A DNA stretch of 64,000 nt from Listeria cossartiae subsp. cossartiae (GTDB taxonomy: Bacteria > Bacillota > Bacilli > Lactobacillales > Listeriaceae). The position numbers and the translations under genes are program-made. Positions 30,926 through 40,412 of the stretch are shown one piece after another. The notes under the pieces were generated by a model, which saw only the letters and a program-made list of their open reading frames with translations, did not search any database and was not told the origin of the DNA. Location of the stretch: assembly GCF_014224155.1 (NCBI RefSeq), contig NZ_JAASUI010000001.1, positions 1,302,001-1,366,000 on the forward strand, read 5' to 3'. Numbering within the stretch: the first letter of the stretch is position 1; each line of letters starts with the position of its first letter.

Positions 30926-32143
30926 TTAGCGACTTTGTTTGATTGTTTCTACATCACGAGCAATCATTAATTCTTCGTTTGTAGGGATGATGATAACTTT
31001 TACTGGGGAGTGAGGATAGTTAAGGAATCTTTCTTCTCCGCGCACTTGGTTAAGTGCTGGATCCCAGTATACGCCCATGAATTCAAGTCCACGAAGTACT
31101 TTTTCACGAATGTAAGAACTATTTTCACCGATACCAGCTGTGAAGATAATCGCATCTACACCGTTCATGCGAGCTGCATAAGAACCAATGTATTTATGGA
31201 TACGGTCAACGAATACTTGAAGTGCAAGTTCTGCGCGGTCGTTTCCTTTTGCTGCTTCATCTTCTAAATCACGAAGGTCGCTTGAAATACCAGATACACC
31301 AAGCATACCGGATTCTTTGTTTAATACATCAAGTACTTGTTCTGCTGTTTTGTCAGTTTTTTCCATGATGAAAGGAATAAGCGCTGGGTCAATGTTACCA
31401 GAACGAGTTCCCATAGAAACACCAGCTAGTGGCGTGAATCCCATGGAAGTATCCATTGATTTTCCGCCTTCGATAGCAGCGATACTAGCGCCATTACCAA
31501 GGTGACAAGTTAGTAAACGTAACTCTTCTACAGGACGTCCTAAAAGTTCTGCAGCGCGTTCGGATACATATTTATGGCTTGTACCGTGGAAACCATATTT
31601 ACGGATACCATAGTCTTCATAGTAGCTGTACGGCAAGCTGTAAAGGTAGCTTGCTGGAGGCATTGTTTGGTGGAAAGCTGTATCGAAAACAGCAACCGAA
31701 ACAACATCCGGTAAAATTTTGCGGAATGCTTTAATACCAGTAACGTTCGCTGGGTTATGAAGCGGCGCAAGTTCAGATAATGCTTCAATATCTTTAATTA
31801 CTTGGTCATCAATATAAACGGATTCAGGGAATTTTTCTCCACCGTGAACTACGCGGTGACCAATTCCAGTGATTTCATCGTAAGAACCGATAACTTTGTG
31901 GTTAATTAATTTTTCAAGTAGCATTTGAACAGCAATTTCATGGTCAGGAATATCAATAATTTCTTTGATTTTTTCTCCGTCTACAGTAATTGTAAAAATA
32001 GAATCTTTCAAACCAATTCTTTCTACAATCCCTGCTGTGATAACACGTTCAGATGGCATATCGTATAATTGGAATTTCAGTGAAGAACTTCCGGCGTTAA
32101 TTGCAATCGTTTTTTCCATTTTGTTTTTGTCAATTCCTTCCAT
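30926..32143 (-). CDS. ackA: Acetate kinase
   Basis: It makes ATP from acetyl phosphate, the main overflow route of Listeria. 405 aa from ATG 32143, which has AGAGGA at 6-7 nt and overlaps the ytxK stop as TAATG. The family's usual N-terminus begins at the ATG 32119 (397 aa), but the nearest purine-rich site to that one is 14-16 nt away. Motifs: [10 protein letters not shown], the catalytic His/Arg region [17 protein letters not shown] and [10 protein letters not shown]. Terminator shared with uspA. Confidence 0.96.
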   Translation of the reverse strand: MEGIDKNKMEKTIAINAGSSSLKFQLYDMPSERVITAGIVERIGLKDSIFTITVDGEKIKEIIDIPDHEIAVQMLLEKLINHKVIGSYDEITGIGHRVVHGGEKFPESVYIDDQVIKDIEALSELAPLHNPANVTGIKAFRKILPDVVSVAVFDTAFHQTMPPASYLYSLPYSYYEDYGIRKYGFHGTSHKYVSERAAELLGRPVEELRLLTCHLGNGASIAAIEGGKSMDTSMGFTPLAGVSMGTRSGNIDPALIPFIMEKTDKTAEQVLDVLNKESGMLGVSGISSDLRDLEDEAAKGNDRAELALQVFVDRIHKYIGSYAARMNGVDAIIFTAGIGENSSYIREKVLRGLEFMGVYWDPALNQVRGEERFLNYPHSPVKVIIIPTNEELMIARDVETIKQSR

Positions 32144-33141
32144 TATTGTTTCCTCTTGAACCAGTTCTCTATTTCCGCTAAAATCGGCGCGGTTACGCTT
32201 GGATCCGTTAGTGAAGAGAGATTGGCCAGTAAAACTTCTTTTGGCGGCTTTACATTTACGTCCGCTTTTTGTAAAATCAAGATGCTTTTTCGTGCTTGTT
32301 CAGTCTTAAACAGCGTCTCGGGCAATTTAATAATTCCCTCGATATGACCGTTTTTCTTGATAAACTTGTCCACCTTAGCAAAGTCACTAGTCCCAAACAT
32401 TGCGTCAGGTACCAAGAAGAATAAATATCCTCCTGGTTTTGTGTAGCGCATTCCTTGTTCAATAAACAAGAAATGTGCAAATGAATGCCCTTCTTCACGG
32501 CAAAGTTCAAATGTTTTTGCATTTTCATCATCCGGATAATAACCAACTGGCAAATCACTAATTACGACATCGACGGGATCAACTAATAAATTAGCCAGAC
32601 CATCTTGATGAAGTAACGTCATTTTTTGTCGCTGTAAATCCGCACCTACTAATGCAAGCGAAATAAGCAAATCATCTACATCCACACCACTAGCATGAAC
32701 TTCCACATTACCTTTTAATTCTAGTTGATTAATCACCGTCGTTAAAAGGTTTGCTGTTCCACAGGCTGGATCCAAAATAGAAACATTTTTCTTCTTTTGA
32801 ATCACTTTTTCAAGTAAATACGCCACAATAAATCCGATGGAATCTGGTGTCATTTGGTGATTAACTTGAATACCATGTTTCATGCCTTTTAGTAGTGCTA
32901 ATTGAAGACCTTTGCGGATTTCTTCATTTGAGAAATTCTCAAGTTCGATACTTTCGTAAGACGCTTGTAATTTCAATTGTTTTTCAGAAGACAACTCTTC
33001 TTTTTGTAAAACTTCTTTTTGAAACAGATTTTCTCCTGTTTCATAAACCGCTTCCAAATAGCTTATTTCAAGCTCATTTTGCAAGATAATAGCTGTATTA
33101 TCAAGCACTTGAAATAATTCTTGCGTTGCTTCATTTGCCAA
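32143..33141 (-). CDS. Class I SAM-dependent methyltransferase-like protein (YtxK)
   Basis: 332 aa from a TTG at 33141 (GAGGTG 6 nt upstream; a GTG at 33150 is the alternative). The SAM motif I is [11 protein letters not shown], and the catalytic motif of N6-adenine methylases (NPPY) is replaced by SDLPVGYYP. The fold resembles a type I HsdM, without specificity or restriction partners nearby. B. subtilis YtxK has the same place upstream of ackA, so the pair is old. The substrate is unknown. Confidence 0.87.
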   Translation of the reverse strand: MANEATQELFQVLDNTAIILQNELEISYLEAVYETGENLFQKEVLQKEELSSEKQLKLQASYESIELENFSNEEIRKGLQLALLKGMKHGIQVNHQMTPDSIGFIVAYLLEKVIQKKKNVSILDPACGTANLLTTVINQLELKGNVEVHASGVDVDDLLISLALVGADLQRQKMTLLHQDGLANLLVDPVDVVISDLPVGYYPDDENAKTFELCREEGHSFAHFLFIEQGMRYTKPGGYLFFLVPDAMFGTSDFAKVDKFIKKNGHIEGIIKLPETLFKTEQARKSILILQKADVNVKPPKEVLLANLSSLTDPSVTAPILAEIENWFKRKQ

Positions 33142-33183
33142 AAGTAACACCTCGAATTTTTATCATTACTAACACCACCAAAC

Positions 33184-33211
33184 ATTATACAGTATTTCTA
33201 AAGAATGTGAA
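33184..33211 (-). promoter_or_regulatory. ytxK-ackA promoter
   Basis: Minus-strand TTCACA (33206-33211), 16 nt, TATAAT (33184-33189). I found no cre here, unlike B. subtilis ackA. Confidence 0.75.
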
Positions 33212-33293
33212 AGGATTTTCTGTAGTAAAAGATGAAATTCCCATTGGAAATAGTTAATTATAATTAGTACAGTTTATTTTTAGTAGTAATACA

Positions 33294-33327
33294 GAAAAAA
33301 GCCTTCCTAATTCAAAGGAAGGCTTTT
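33294..33327 (-). terminator. tpx terminator
   Basis: Minus-strand AAAAGCCTTCC / GGAAGGCTTTTTT hairpin just after tpx. Confidence 0.93.
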
Positions 33328-33332
33328 AAGAT

Positions 33333-33830
33333 TCATGCTTTTTTCGCTGCTTCAATTGCGGCTTCATAATTTGGATGATTGCTGCCTTCTGGAACTACTT
33401 CCGCGTAGACAATCTCTCCTGCTGCATTGACAACAAATACGGAACGCGCTAGCAAGCGAAGTTCTTTCATAATGACACCGTATGCTTCTCCAAAGGAAAG
33501 GTCACGGTGATCAGATAAAGTAATTGCATTTGGTAAACCTTCTGCTGCACACCATTTCTTTTGCGCAAATGGTAAATCAACGGAGATAGTTAAGACAACC
33601 GTGTTATCTAAATTGCTTGCTTCTTCGTTAAATTTACGCGTTTGTGTGGAACAAACGCTGGTATCAATGGAAGGAACCACGCTGATAAGTCTCACTTTCC
33701 CGTCATAATCGTGCAAGGTTACTTCTTCTAAATCTCTGTTAACCACTGTGAAATTGGGCGCTTTGTCGCCTACTTTTCTTTCTGTGCCTACGAGTGTAAC
33801 TGGATTATGTTTAAATGTTACTTGAGTCAT
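33333..33830 (-). CDS. tpx: Thiol peroxidase
   Basis: Atypical 2-Cys peroxiredoxin that reduces peroxides with thioredoxin. 165 aa; peroxidatic Cys60 in SIDTSVC and resolving Cys94 in KKWCAAEG, the exact spacing of the Tpx family. The ATG at 33830 follows AAAGGAGGAAG. A small hairpin (AAATGGA / TCCATTT, 33847-33869) sits just upstream of the ribosome site. Probably co-transcribed with the RDD gene 61 nt upstream. Confidence 0.97.
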   Translation of the reverse strand: MTQVTFKHNPVTLVGTERKVGDKAPNFTVVNRDLEEVTLHDYDGKVRLISVVPSIDTSVCSTQTRKFNEEASNLDNTVVLTISVDLPFAQKKWCAAEGLPNAITLSDHRDLSFGEAYGVIMKELRLLARSVFVVNAAGEIVYAEVVPEGSNHPNYEAAIEAAKKA

Positions 33831-33891
33831 TTTATCTTCCTCCTTTAAATGGACGCTTCTACTCCATTTTAAAGAAGAAGTAAACTATAAG

Positions 33892-34428
33892 CTATTTTTT
33901 TGCTCCATATACCCATTTTTCATCTAGTTCTAAGTAGCCCATGTGTACGACGGATGTTGCTTCAAAAAAGTCAGCAATCCCTTGTTTGTTTGGCGTAAAA
34001 GCGCAAACAACGTATAATGGCCAAACAGTTTTTAACACAAATCGCATCGCGCCTTCACGAAATAACACATTGAGCCACGTTAATTTCTTGCCATTTAATT
34101 TGATAACACGAAGACCGAATAACATTTTCCCTAAAGTTTGCCCGAAAAATTTCGTTAGTAGCACAAAATATGCGAGAAAAATAATAGTCGTAATTACCCA
34201 ATAAAATGTGAAGAAGCTGTTATCCATCCCTATGCCAGCAATACGTAAAATCGGATTTATAAGAATTCCTTTTAAGGCCGCTATCGCAATTAAATCGACT
34301 AAATAAGCTAAAAATCGAATCCAAAATCCCGCAAAATATTGTTTAGGAATAGCTTCTTCTTTCGGGATGGGCGGCTCATAATGATAGACTTGGCGTTTAC
34401 TTTCAAAAGCTACATTTTCATGCGTCAT
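33892..34428 (-). CDS. RDD family membrane protein
   Basis: 178 aa with an RDD domain (start FAGFWIRFLAYLVDLIAIAAL) and three to four membrane segments. The signature R and D residues fall at about 34 and 40. RDD proteins have varied or unknown roles, some in ion transport. The ATG at 34428 has GAGGAGAGG; the frame opens at 34458 inside the end of sppA. It follows sppA by 19 nt. Confidence 0.88.
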   Translation of the reverse strand: MTHENVAFESKRQVYHYEPPIPKEEAIPKQYFAGFWIRFLAYLVDLIAIAALKGILINPILRIAGIGMDNSFFTFYWVITTIIFLAYFVLLTKFFGQTLGKMLFGLRVIKLNGKKLTWLNVLFREGAMRFVLKTVWPLYVVCAFTPNKQGIADFFEATSVVHMGYLELDEKWVYGAKK

Positions 34429-34447
34429 TTGCGCCTCTCCTCTCACA

Positions 34448-35461
34448 TTATTCTCCATATAAGTACATCATTCTTGGCGCTTTAAGTGTGCCAGTTAATT
34501 TAATTAATTGGGAAATATCCGCATTTTGTCCAGAGATTTTTTGTGCAGCAACCGAAAATAGCGAACTAAAGTCTTCTGGAGCGCTGTATTCGATGACTGT
34601 AGCGCCGGACAAACCTTCCTCTTTTTTCAGTGCTTCTAAAGCATCTTCTTGATAGCCAAATGCATCAATTAAGCCAATTTCTTTTGCTTGGCGACCATCG
34701 TAAATACGGCCGTCTGCAATTTTACGAACTTGTTCTATCGGCATATCACGGCCTTTTGCAACAACTTTAACGAATTCATTGTAGGAATCATCAATCATCG
34801 ACTGCATAATTTTCTTCTCGTCTTCCGTCATTGGTCTTGTTCCGCTCATAATATCTTTGTACTCGCCACTTTTAATTGTATTATCTGAAACACCTAGTTT
34901 TTTCATTAATTCACTATAGTCATAGCTTTGCATAATAACCCCAAGCGAACCTGTCAGTGTTTCTTTACTCGCGAAAATCTTATCGGCTGGTGCGGAGATA
35001 TAATAGCCACCTGATGCCGCCATACTCCCCATCGAAACGTAAAATGGAATACCTCGTTCTTTTTTAATTTGTAAAATTTTATCGCGAATTTGTGCGGATT
35101 CCATCACGCCGCCACCTGGTGAATTAACATACAAAAGTACCCCTTGGATAAGGTCGTCATTTCTCACTTGTTCTAATTGTTGCATGAAAAGAGAATGATT
35201 GTAACCAGCATCACTAAATAAAGTACCAGACTCTCCTGTATCTTGAATAGTTCCGTCTACTGATAATACGGCTATCGTATCCATTCCACCTTCTTCAATT
35301 ACTGTCTCAGTCAGTTCGCCTGTATCTGCGAATAAACTTTCAGCAAATGTTAGATTGCCCTCTTCCACTGAAGCAAATTGACTTGATGTAAACTTTGCTA
35401 ATGCACTAACAACCAAAAGCGCACAAACAATTCCTAGTGCAACCCATCTTTTAGCGTTCAT
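34448..35461 (-). CDS. sppA: Signal peptide peptidase SppA
   Basis: Membrane-anchored serine protease that clears signal peptides. 337 aa: N-terminal membrane anchor (about 6-24), then a ClpP-like S49 domain. By comparison with B. subtilis SppA the dyad is Ser146 (GSMAASGG) and Lys197 (IKSGEYKD). The ATG at 35461 follows GGGGAG; 31 codons upstream are open but have no signal. First gene of a likely sppA-RDD-tpx unit. Confidence 0.95.
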   Translation of the reverse strand: MNAKRWVALGIVCALLVVSALAKFTSSQFASVEEGNLTFAESLFADTGELTETVIEEGGMDTIAVLSVDGTIQDTGESGTLFSDAGYNHSLFMQQLEQVRNDDLIQGVLLYVNSPGGGVMESAQIRDKILQIKKERGIPFYVSMGSMAASGGYYISAPADKIFASKETLTGSLGVIMQSYDYSELMKKLGVSDNTIKSGEYKDIMSGTRPMTEDEKKIMQSMIDDSYNEFVKVVAKGRDMPIEQVRKIADGRIYDGRQAKEIGLIDAFGYQEDALEALKKEEGLSGATVIEYSAPEDFSSLFSVAAQKISGQNADISQLIKLTGTLKAPRMMYLYGE

Positions 35462-35495
35462 TAAATTCTCCCCTTTTTTCTTTTTATATACAGTA

Positions 35496-35524
35496 ATAAT
35501 ACCAGTCTCTTTTATTTTGTACAA
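35496..35524 (-). promoter_or_regulatory. sppA promoter
   Basis: Minus-strand TTGTAC (35519-35524), 17 nt, extended -10 TGG TATTAT (35496-35501). Divergent from the nadK promoter. Confidence 0.75.
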
Positions 35525-35591
35525 ATTTTCTTTTGAATTTGTGCACCTTTTCACTTTTTTATAGATGAAGAAAGAAATTGCTTCTAAGTCA

Positions 35592-35600
35592 TGTTATAAT
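35592..35600 (+). promoter_or_regulatory. nadK promoter (extended -10)
   Basis: TGT TATAAT with a perfect -10 at 35595-35600. Confidence 0.6.
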
Positions 35601-35641
35601 AAGTTTGTTGATTAAAATTGGATTCTGGAGGGACAACTAAC

Positions 35642-36445
35642 ATGGCAAAAACTATTTTTTATTTTTCCTATCGCAAAACCGAAGAACTACATGCAAAAGC
35701 AAAAGAATTGAAGAAAATTACGACTGATTATGGATATGAATTAACAGACGACTATCAAAAAGCGAACGTTATCATCAGTATTGGTGGCGATGGTGCTTTT
35801 CTTAAATCCGTAAGAGAAACTGGCTTCCGTCAAGATTGTTTATATGCAGGGATTGCACTAACCGAACAATTAGGTCAATACTGTGATTTTCATATTAATC
35901 AATTGGATGAAATCATCAAAGCAGCTATTGAAGATCGTTGGTTAGTACGTCGTTACCCAACTATTTATGGAACAGTTAATAACACCAAAGCATTTTATGT
36001 ATTGAATGAATTTAACATTCGTTCTTCTATCATCAGAACACTTACGATGGATCTGTATATTAATGATTCTCACTTTGAAACGTTCCGCGGTGATGGAATG
36101 GTTATTTCGACACCAACAGGAAGTACTGCTTATAATAAATCAGTCAATGGTTCTATCGTGGACCCACTTCTTCCATCTATGCAAGTAAGTGAACTGGCTT
36201 CTATAAACAACAACAAATTCCGTACGCTTGGCTCTTCTTTCATCCTTAGTCCAAAACGTAAACTACGTATTGAGATTTCGTCTGAAGAAGGAAATAACGA
36301 GTTCCCAATGATTGGAATGGACAGCGAAGCACTAAGCATTCAACACGTTCATGAAGTAAACTTAGAAGTAGGCGACCGTTTTATCAATATTATCAAACTA
36401 CCTAAGAATTCTTTCTGGGATAAAGTGAAACGTAATTTCTTATAA
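35642..36445 (+). CDS. nadK2: NAD kinase
   Basis: It phosphorylates NAD to NADP. 267 aa; the GGDG motif is at 48-51 with the catalytic Asp, and NE at VLNEFNIRS and the GDG/TPTGSTAYNKS block follow. It is the second NAD kinase type of Listeria/Bacillus (YtdI-like). The ATG at 35642 follows GGAGGG; the frame opens 8 codons earlier. Monocistronic. Confidence 0.94.
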   Translation: MAKTIFYFSYRKTEELHAKAKELKKITTDYGYELTDDYQKANVIISIGGDGAFLKSVRETGFRQDCLYAGIALTEQLGQYCDFHINQLDEIIKAAIEDRWLVRRYPTIYGTVNNTKAFYVLNEFNIRSSIIRTLTMDLYINDSHFETFRGDGMVISTPTGSTAYNKSVNGSIVDPLLPSMQVSELASINNNKFRTLGSSFILSPKRKLRIEISSEEGNNEFPMIGMDSEALSIQHVHEVNLEVGDRFINIIKLPKNSFWDKVKRNFL

Positions 36446-36469
36446 AAGATTAACAAATCAATATTATTT

Positions 36470-36515
36470 TAAAAGCGTAGTATGCCGAGAAATCCTCGAA
36501 ATACTACGCTTTTTA
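36470..36515. terminator. Bidirectional terminator nadK/islet
   Basis: AAAAGCGTAGTAT / ATACTACGCTTTTT stem with a 17-nt loop that itself holds CGAG/CTCG. Confidence 0.92.
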
Positions 36516-37263
36516 TTATTTAGATTCTTTTTCTAATTCAAGATAAAAATTCTCCATTTTTCTTGTTCTCCTATTTTTAAAGTAGTGTATAGCTATTAAA
36601 ACAACCACTACACTTAGAATGAATAAACTAGACATTAGCAATCTGAAATTTCTTTCGATAATAATATTATTCAGTTCTTTTTCTTTCAATTCATTTAACA
36701 AGAAATTATACTGAACACGATTTTTTTCAACTTCCTTAACAACTCCATCCGTCTTAATTCCAAGTTCCTGTTCCATTCTTTCATTTGACTTAAAGGTCCC
36801 ATTTTTAATTGGAATATCGTATATTGTTCTTTCATTTAGGGGTTTTGAATTTAAATCTATATTTTCCCAAACATGAAGTGTTCCGTTCTTATCAATAGGC
36901 GATTGTACTTCCATTCTATTTTCGAGTTTTGTTGAAAAGAGAATCATGGCATGCGTATTCCTTTTTTTCTATGACCGTATTCAATATATCATCTCGTTTA
37001 TCAGCGACTTGAGTTTGCACACTATAATTATTCAACTGCAAACTATTATGACCACTTTCTTGATTAAACTCAAATTCAATATTCGAATTCATGCTTTTCC
37101 ACTTTTTATCAAACTTAGTCTGTAAAAAATATCTGCTCTGTTCTTCTAAACTAGCATTTTTCAACCAAACTGAAAATGTTATAGGATGGTAATTATACAT
37201 ACAAAGAACAGATAAAATACATACTGTTCCCAACGTTATCATGATTATTTTCTTTTTCATCAT
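36516..37263 (-). pseudogene. Unknown two-TM membrane protein, split by a 1-nt frameshift
   Basis: Two overlapping frames. The first, 36916-37263 (115 aa), begins with a membrane anchor (about 4-24) and an extracytoplasmic stretch. The second, 36516-36947 (143 aa), ends with a membrane segment (about 101-123) and a basic tail. At 36962-36968 (seven T on plus, seven A in the mRNA) one base fewer would join them into one 248-aa protein reading on through NTHAMILFSTKLENR. Both frames lack relatives I know. The start ATG overlaps the preceding 35-codon ORF by 4 nt. The region is clearly richer in A/T than its neighbours. It could be a decayed gene, a phase-variable gene or a sequencing error. Confidence 0.7.
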
Positions 37264-37367
37264 TTTCTCTCTACTTTTGCGATAACTTCTCTTAGTCTTC
37301 GTATTTTTTCTTGTTGTCCGGCGATGGATTGTTGTAGACTAACAATTTCAGCATCATATTTCGACAT
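37260..37367 (-). CDS. Small coiled-coil protein, 35 aa, unknown
   Basis: Starts MSKYDAEIVSLQQ and ends REVIAKVERK; heptad-like L/I spacing and high charge suggest one coiled-coil helix. AGGTGG lies 5-6 nt before the ATG at 37367, and its TGA overlaps the next gene's ATG by 4 nt (ATGA), so the two are translationally coupled. It has a good promoter upstream. The N-terminus faintly recalls small helical partners of LXG/type VII secretion clusters, but there is no such cluster here, so I assign no function. Confidence 0.6.
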   Translation of the reverse strand: MSKYDAEIVSLQQSIAGQQEKIRRLREVIAKVERK

Positions 37368-37412
37368 TCTTTCCACCTTCTTCTTTATATTGTGTATTCA
37401 TTCACTATAACG

Positions 37413-37441
37413 ATTATAACTAATTGTGAAAAGAGGTGCAA
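37413..37441 (-). promoter_or_regulatory. Promoter of the accessory islet
   Basis: Minus-strand TTGCAC (37436-37441), 17 nt, perfect TATAAT (37413-37418). It drives the 35-codon ORF and the split membrane gene, independently of the arg operon. Confidence 0.8.
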
Positions 37442-37470
37442 TAACTTATCACAAACATAAAAATATTACA

Positions 37471-37500
37471 TTTAAAAGAGACGTAAAACATACGCCTCTT
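37471..37500 (-). terminator. argF terminator
   Basis: Minus-strand AAGAGGCGTA / TACGTCTCTT stem with a 5-nt loop, then TTTTAAAT. It lies 43 nt after the argF stop. Confidence 0.7.
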
Positions 37501-37543
37501 CTCAAAATTATGAAGTCTTCCTTGCTTCTTATGCTAGACTTTT

Positions 37544-38488
37544 TTATTTTGCCTCCAAAATTGCTGCGAGTAATGCTTTTTGCGCATGGAGTCTATTTCC
37601 CGCTTGTTGATAAATGACCGAGTGATCGCCATCAATAATTTCCGTTGTTACTTCTTCTTCCCGGTGTGCTGGTAAGCAATGTAAAAAATGGTAATCAGGC
37701 TTAGCAAAACTAACTAGTTCTGCGTTTACTTGATATTTCTCACCAAAATCCGCTAATCTTTTTGCATTTTCATCTTCTTGTCCCATGCTTGTCCAAACAT
37801 CCGTATAAATGAAGTCTGCATCCGTAACCGCCAATTTCGAATCCTCGGTTACAAAAATGGTAGCACCACTTTTCTCAGCCAATTTTTCTGCAGTAGCGAG
37901 AATTGTTTCGTCAACCTCATAGCCTTTTGGCATTGCAAGGCGGATATCCAAGCCGACCATCGCGCTGGCTAAAAGCAGTGAATGGCAAACATTGTTCCCG
38001 TCACCAATATAAGCTAGCTTGATGCCGTCCAACTGATCTTTCCATTCATAAATCGTCATTAAATCCGCTAACGCCTGACATGGATGATGTAAGTCAGTTA
38101 AACCATTAATAATCGGAATTTCCGCATGATATGCCAGTTCTTCCACTTTCTCATGGCTAAATGTCCGAATCATAATCGCGTCAATATATTCTGACATCAC
38201 ATGTGCTGTATCTTTAATTGGCTCACCGCGACCGATTTGCAACTCCTTGGAACTCATCACGATCGCTTGGCCACCTAGTTGCAAAATCCCCGCTTCAAAA
38301 GAAACCCGCGTTCTAGTAGAAGGTTTGTCAAAAATCATTCCTAAAATCTTCCCACTTAAAATATGGCTATAATGCGCCGGGTTCGTTTTCATCGCCACAG
38401 CTAACTTTATTATATCCGTCAATTCCTCTTTATCCCATTCCAGCAAACTGAGCATATCTTTGCCCACTGTATTGTTTTTGGCATACAT
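37544..38488 (-). CDS. argF: Ornithine carbamoyltransferase
   Basis: It makes citrulline from ornithine and carbamoyl phosphate. 314 aa with the carbamoyl-phosphate motif STRTR, the HPCQ motif (HHPCQALAD) and the ornithine loop HCLPAHR. I chose the ATG at 38488 (AGAGGG 6-7 nt upstream); the ATG two codons earlier overlaps the argD stop with no spacing. Last gene of argCJBDF. No argG, argH or carbamoyl-phosphate synthase genes are nearby. Confidence 0.96.
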   Translation of the reverse strand: MYAKNNTVGKDMLSLLEWDKEELTDIIKLAVAMKTNPAHYSHILSGKILGMIFDKPSTRTRVSFEAGILQLGGQAIVMSSKELQIGRGEPIKDTAHVMSEYIDAIMIRTFSHEKVEELAYHAEIPIINGLTDLHHPCQALADLMTIYEWKDQLDGIKLAYIGDGNNVCHSLLLASAMVGLDIRLAMPKGYEVDETILATAEKLAEKSGATIFVTEDSKLAVTDADFIYTDVWTSMGQEDENAKRLADFGEKYQVNAELVSFAKPDYHFLHCLPAHREEEVTTEIIDGDHSVIYQQAGNRLHAQKALLAAILEAK

Positions 38489-38490
38489 CG

Positions 38491-39651
38491 TCATCCCTCT
38501 TCACTCCCAATCAATTGGTTTTCCAAAACGTTTTTCAATAAAGTAACTGCTCGATCGATTTCTTCATAACTTACGGTTAAAGGTGGCAAAATCCGCAGTA
38601 CATTTGGCCCAGCTGTTAGTATTAATAAGCCTTGCTCGCGTAATTCCGAAACAACTGGTTCTGCTGCAGTTTCCAGTTCTATTCCGATAAGAAAACCTTC
38701 GCCGCGAATGTCTGAAACGTTATCCAATAGCTCAAAATGTTCTTCTAGTAGATTTCTAAAATAATCCGATTTGGCATTCACTTCTTCTAAAAATCCCGCT
38801 TGTTTCACGGTTAACAAGATTTCTTTCGCAGCTGCAAGCGCTAATTTATTCCCCCCAAAAGTTGATCCGTGACTCCCCGGCCCAAAAGCGCTACTTAGGT
38901 AAGATTTTCCAACCATTGCTCCAATCGGCAAGCCATTTCCAAGCCCTTTTGCTAACGTGAAAATATCTGGGTCTAAGCCAATTTGTTCGAAGCCATAAAG
39001 CGTGCCCGTTCGACCTAATCCGGTTTGAACTTCATCGATAATGAGTAATACACCCAATTTTTTACAAAGCATTTGAACTTCTAGCAACCATGCGGCATTT
39101 GCTGGGATGACGCCACCTTCTCCTTGAATGACCTCTAGCATGACAGCCGCTGTATTTTCGTCTATTTCTTCCCGAAAAGCCTTGCTATCATTGTAAGGAA
39201 CATAGGTAAAACCGGGAACAAGTCCGCCGAAACCTTGATGGATTTTCGCTTGTCCTGTTGCTGACATCGAACCAAATGTGCGGCCATGGAAAGATTTTTC
39301 AAATGTAATGATTTTTTCCTTGCCGGTATATTTTCTCCCTAGTTTGAGAGCCGCTTCATTCGCTTCTGTACCGCTATTGCAAAAGAAAACTAGTCGCTCT
39401 TCTCCAGTTGTAATTAATTCTGCAACACTATCTTGCAAAGCACATTCGTATAAATTCGAGGTGTGCCAAACTTTTGCTAATTGTTGCTGGATAGCTTCTG
39501 TCACATTTTCAGGGCAATGGCCTAGGTTGCAAACCGCAATTCCACTCGTAAAATCAAGGTAAGTTTGACCAGCTGCATCTGTGACGATGGTTCCAGAGCC
39601 TTTGACTAAATCAATAGGAAATCTATTATACGTAGGAAAAACATGTTTCAT
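38491..39651 (-). CDS. argD: Acetylornithine aminotransferase
   Basis: PLP enzyme of subgroup III. 386 aa; PLP lysine in [14 protein letters not shown], the phosphate site [14 protein letters not shown], and [13 protein letters not shown]. The ATG at 39651 overlaps the argB stop by 4 nt and the gene abuts argF, a tightly coupled arrangement. Confidence 0.96.
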   Translation of the reverse strand: MKHVFPTYNRFPIDLVKGSGTIVTDAAGQTYLDFTSGIAVCNLGHCPENVTEAIQQQLAKVWHTSNLYECALQDSVAELITTGEERLVFFCNSGTEANEAALKLGRKYTGKEKIITFEKSFHGRTFGSMSATGQAKIHQGFGGLVPGFTYVPYNDSKAFREEIDENTAAVMLEVIQGEGGVIPANAAWLLEVQMLCKKLGVLLIIDEVQTGLGRTGTLYGFEQIGLDPDIFTLAKGLGNGLPIGAMVGKSYLSSAFGPGSHGSTFGGNKLALAAAKEILLTVKQAGFLEEVNAKSDYFRNLLEEHFELLDNVSDIRGEGFLIGIELETAAEPVVSELREQGLLILTAGPNVLRILPPLTVSYEEIDRAVTLLKNVLENQLIGSEEG

Positions 39652-40400
39652 CCAATCGCCACCTTACTTTTTATTTTTGTGCCCGTTGCTTGAAGGGAAT
39701 CTGTAATAATTACTTGACCAACACCGTTTTCAGCAGCAAAAGCGGCACTTGCTAATTTTGGTATCATCCCGCCTTGTATTATGCCCGTTGTTTGTAATTC
39801 GTCCATTTCTGCGGTTGCTATTTCGCTAATGATTTCTGCTCCATTTTTCACGCCTGGTACGTCCGTTAATAGGTAAAGGGCTTCTGCGTTTAGCGCGCTA
39901 GCTACTTCACAGGCGGCTGTATCGGCGTTGACATTTAGCCAATCATGTTCGCTATTTATTCCAAGCGGCGCGATGACCGTGATGATATTTTTACCAAGTA
40001 GTTGTTCGATTAAGTCCGTTTTTACTTTGGTAATTTTACCAACAAAGCCGAGGTCTGTGTCGCTCAACTGTTCTGCCTCGAGTAAACCTGTATCGCCAGC
40101 ATTTAAGCCAATCACGGGAATAGCTCTTTTTTGAAAAGCGGTTGTGATGGCTGGTTGAACTTGGCCGATTAAAACCATTTTTGTCACTTCAAGAGCTTGT
40201 TTATTCGTGATTCGCAAGCCGTTCTTCGTTTCGACCGGAATATTGAGGGCCTCCATCATTTTGGATATATAATGACCACCGCCATGAACAAGGACGATTT
40301 TTTTACCCTCGGCTTGCCATGTTGTAATTTGTTGGAAGAAACTTTCTGTTAAATTATCACTTGCGACACCGCCTAATTTAATGACAATTGTATTCTTCAT
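39648..40400 (-). CDS. argB: Acetylglutamate kinase
   Basis: 250 aa of the amino-acid kinase fold. N-terminal [10 protein letters not shown], the GGG(H) loop [11 protein letters not shown] and the C-terminal ATP site are in place. This is the short, E. coli-like length without an N-terminal arginine-binding helix, so feedback inhibition at this step is not expected. A 12-nt gap follows argJ. Confidence 0.95.
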   Translation of the reverse strand: MKNTIVIKLGGVASDNLTESFFQQITTWQAEGKKIVLVHGGGHYISKMMEALNIPVETKNGLRITNKQALEVTKMVLIGQVQPAITTAFQKRAIPVIGLNAGDTGLLEAEQLSDTDLGFVGKITKVKTDLIEQLLGKNIITVIAPLGINSEHDWLNVNADTAACEVASALNAEALYLLTDVPGVKNGAEIISEIATAEMDELQTTGIIQGGMIPKLASAAFAAENGVGQVIITDSLQATGTKIKSKVAIG

Positions 40401-40412
40401 GCGTAGCCCTCC

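Noticed and set aside
33241..33275. PerR/Fur-like A/T palindrome near TTAATTATAATTA
   Set aside because: It lies downstream of tpx and upstream of ytxK, matches only half the consensus and is not near the tpx promoter.
36963..36990. Classical -1 programmed frameshift at A AAA AAG
   Set aside because: The -1 frame after the heptamer meets a TGA within a few codons; joining the frames needs +1 or one A fewer.
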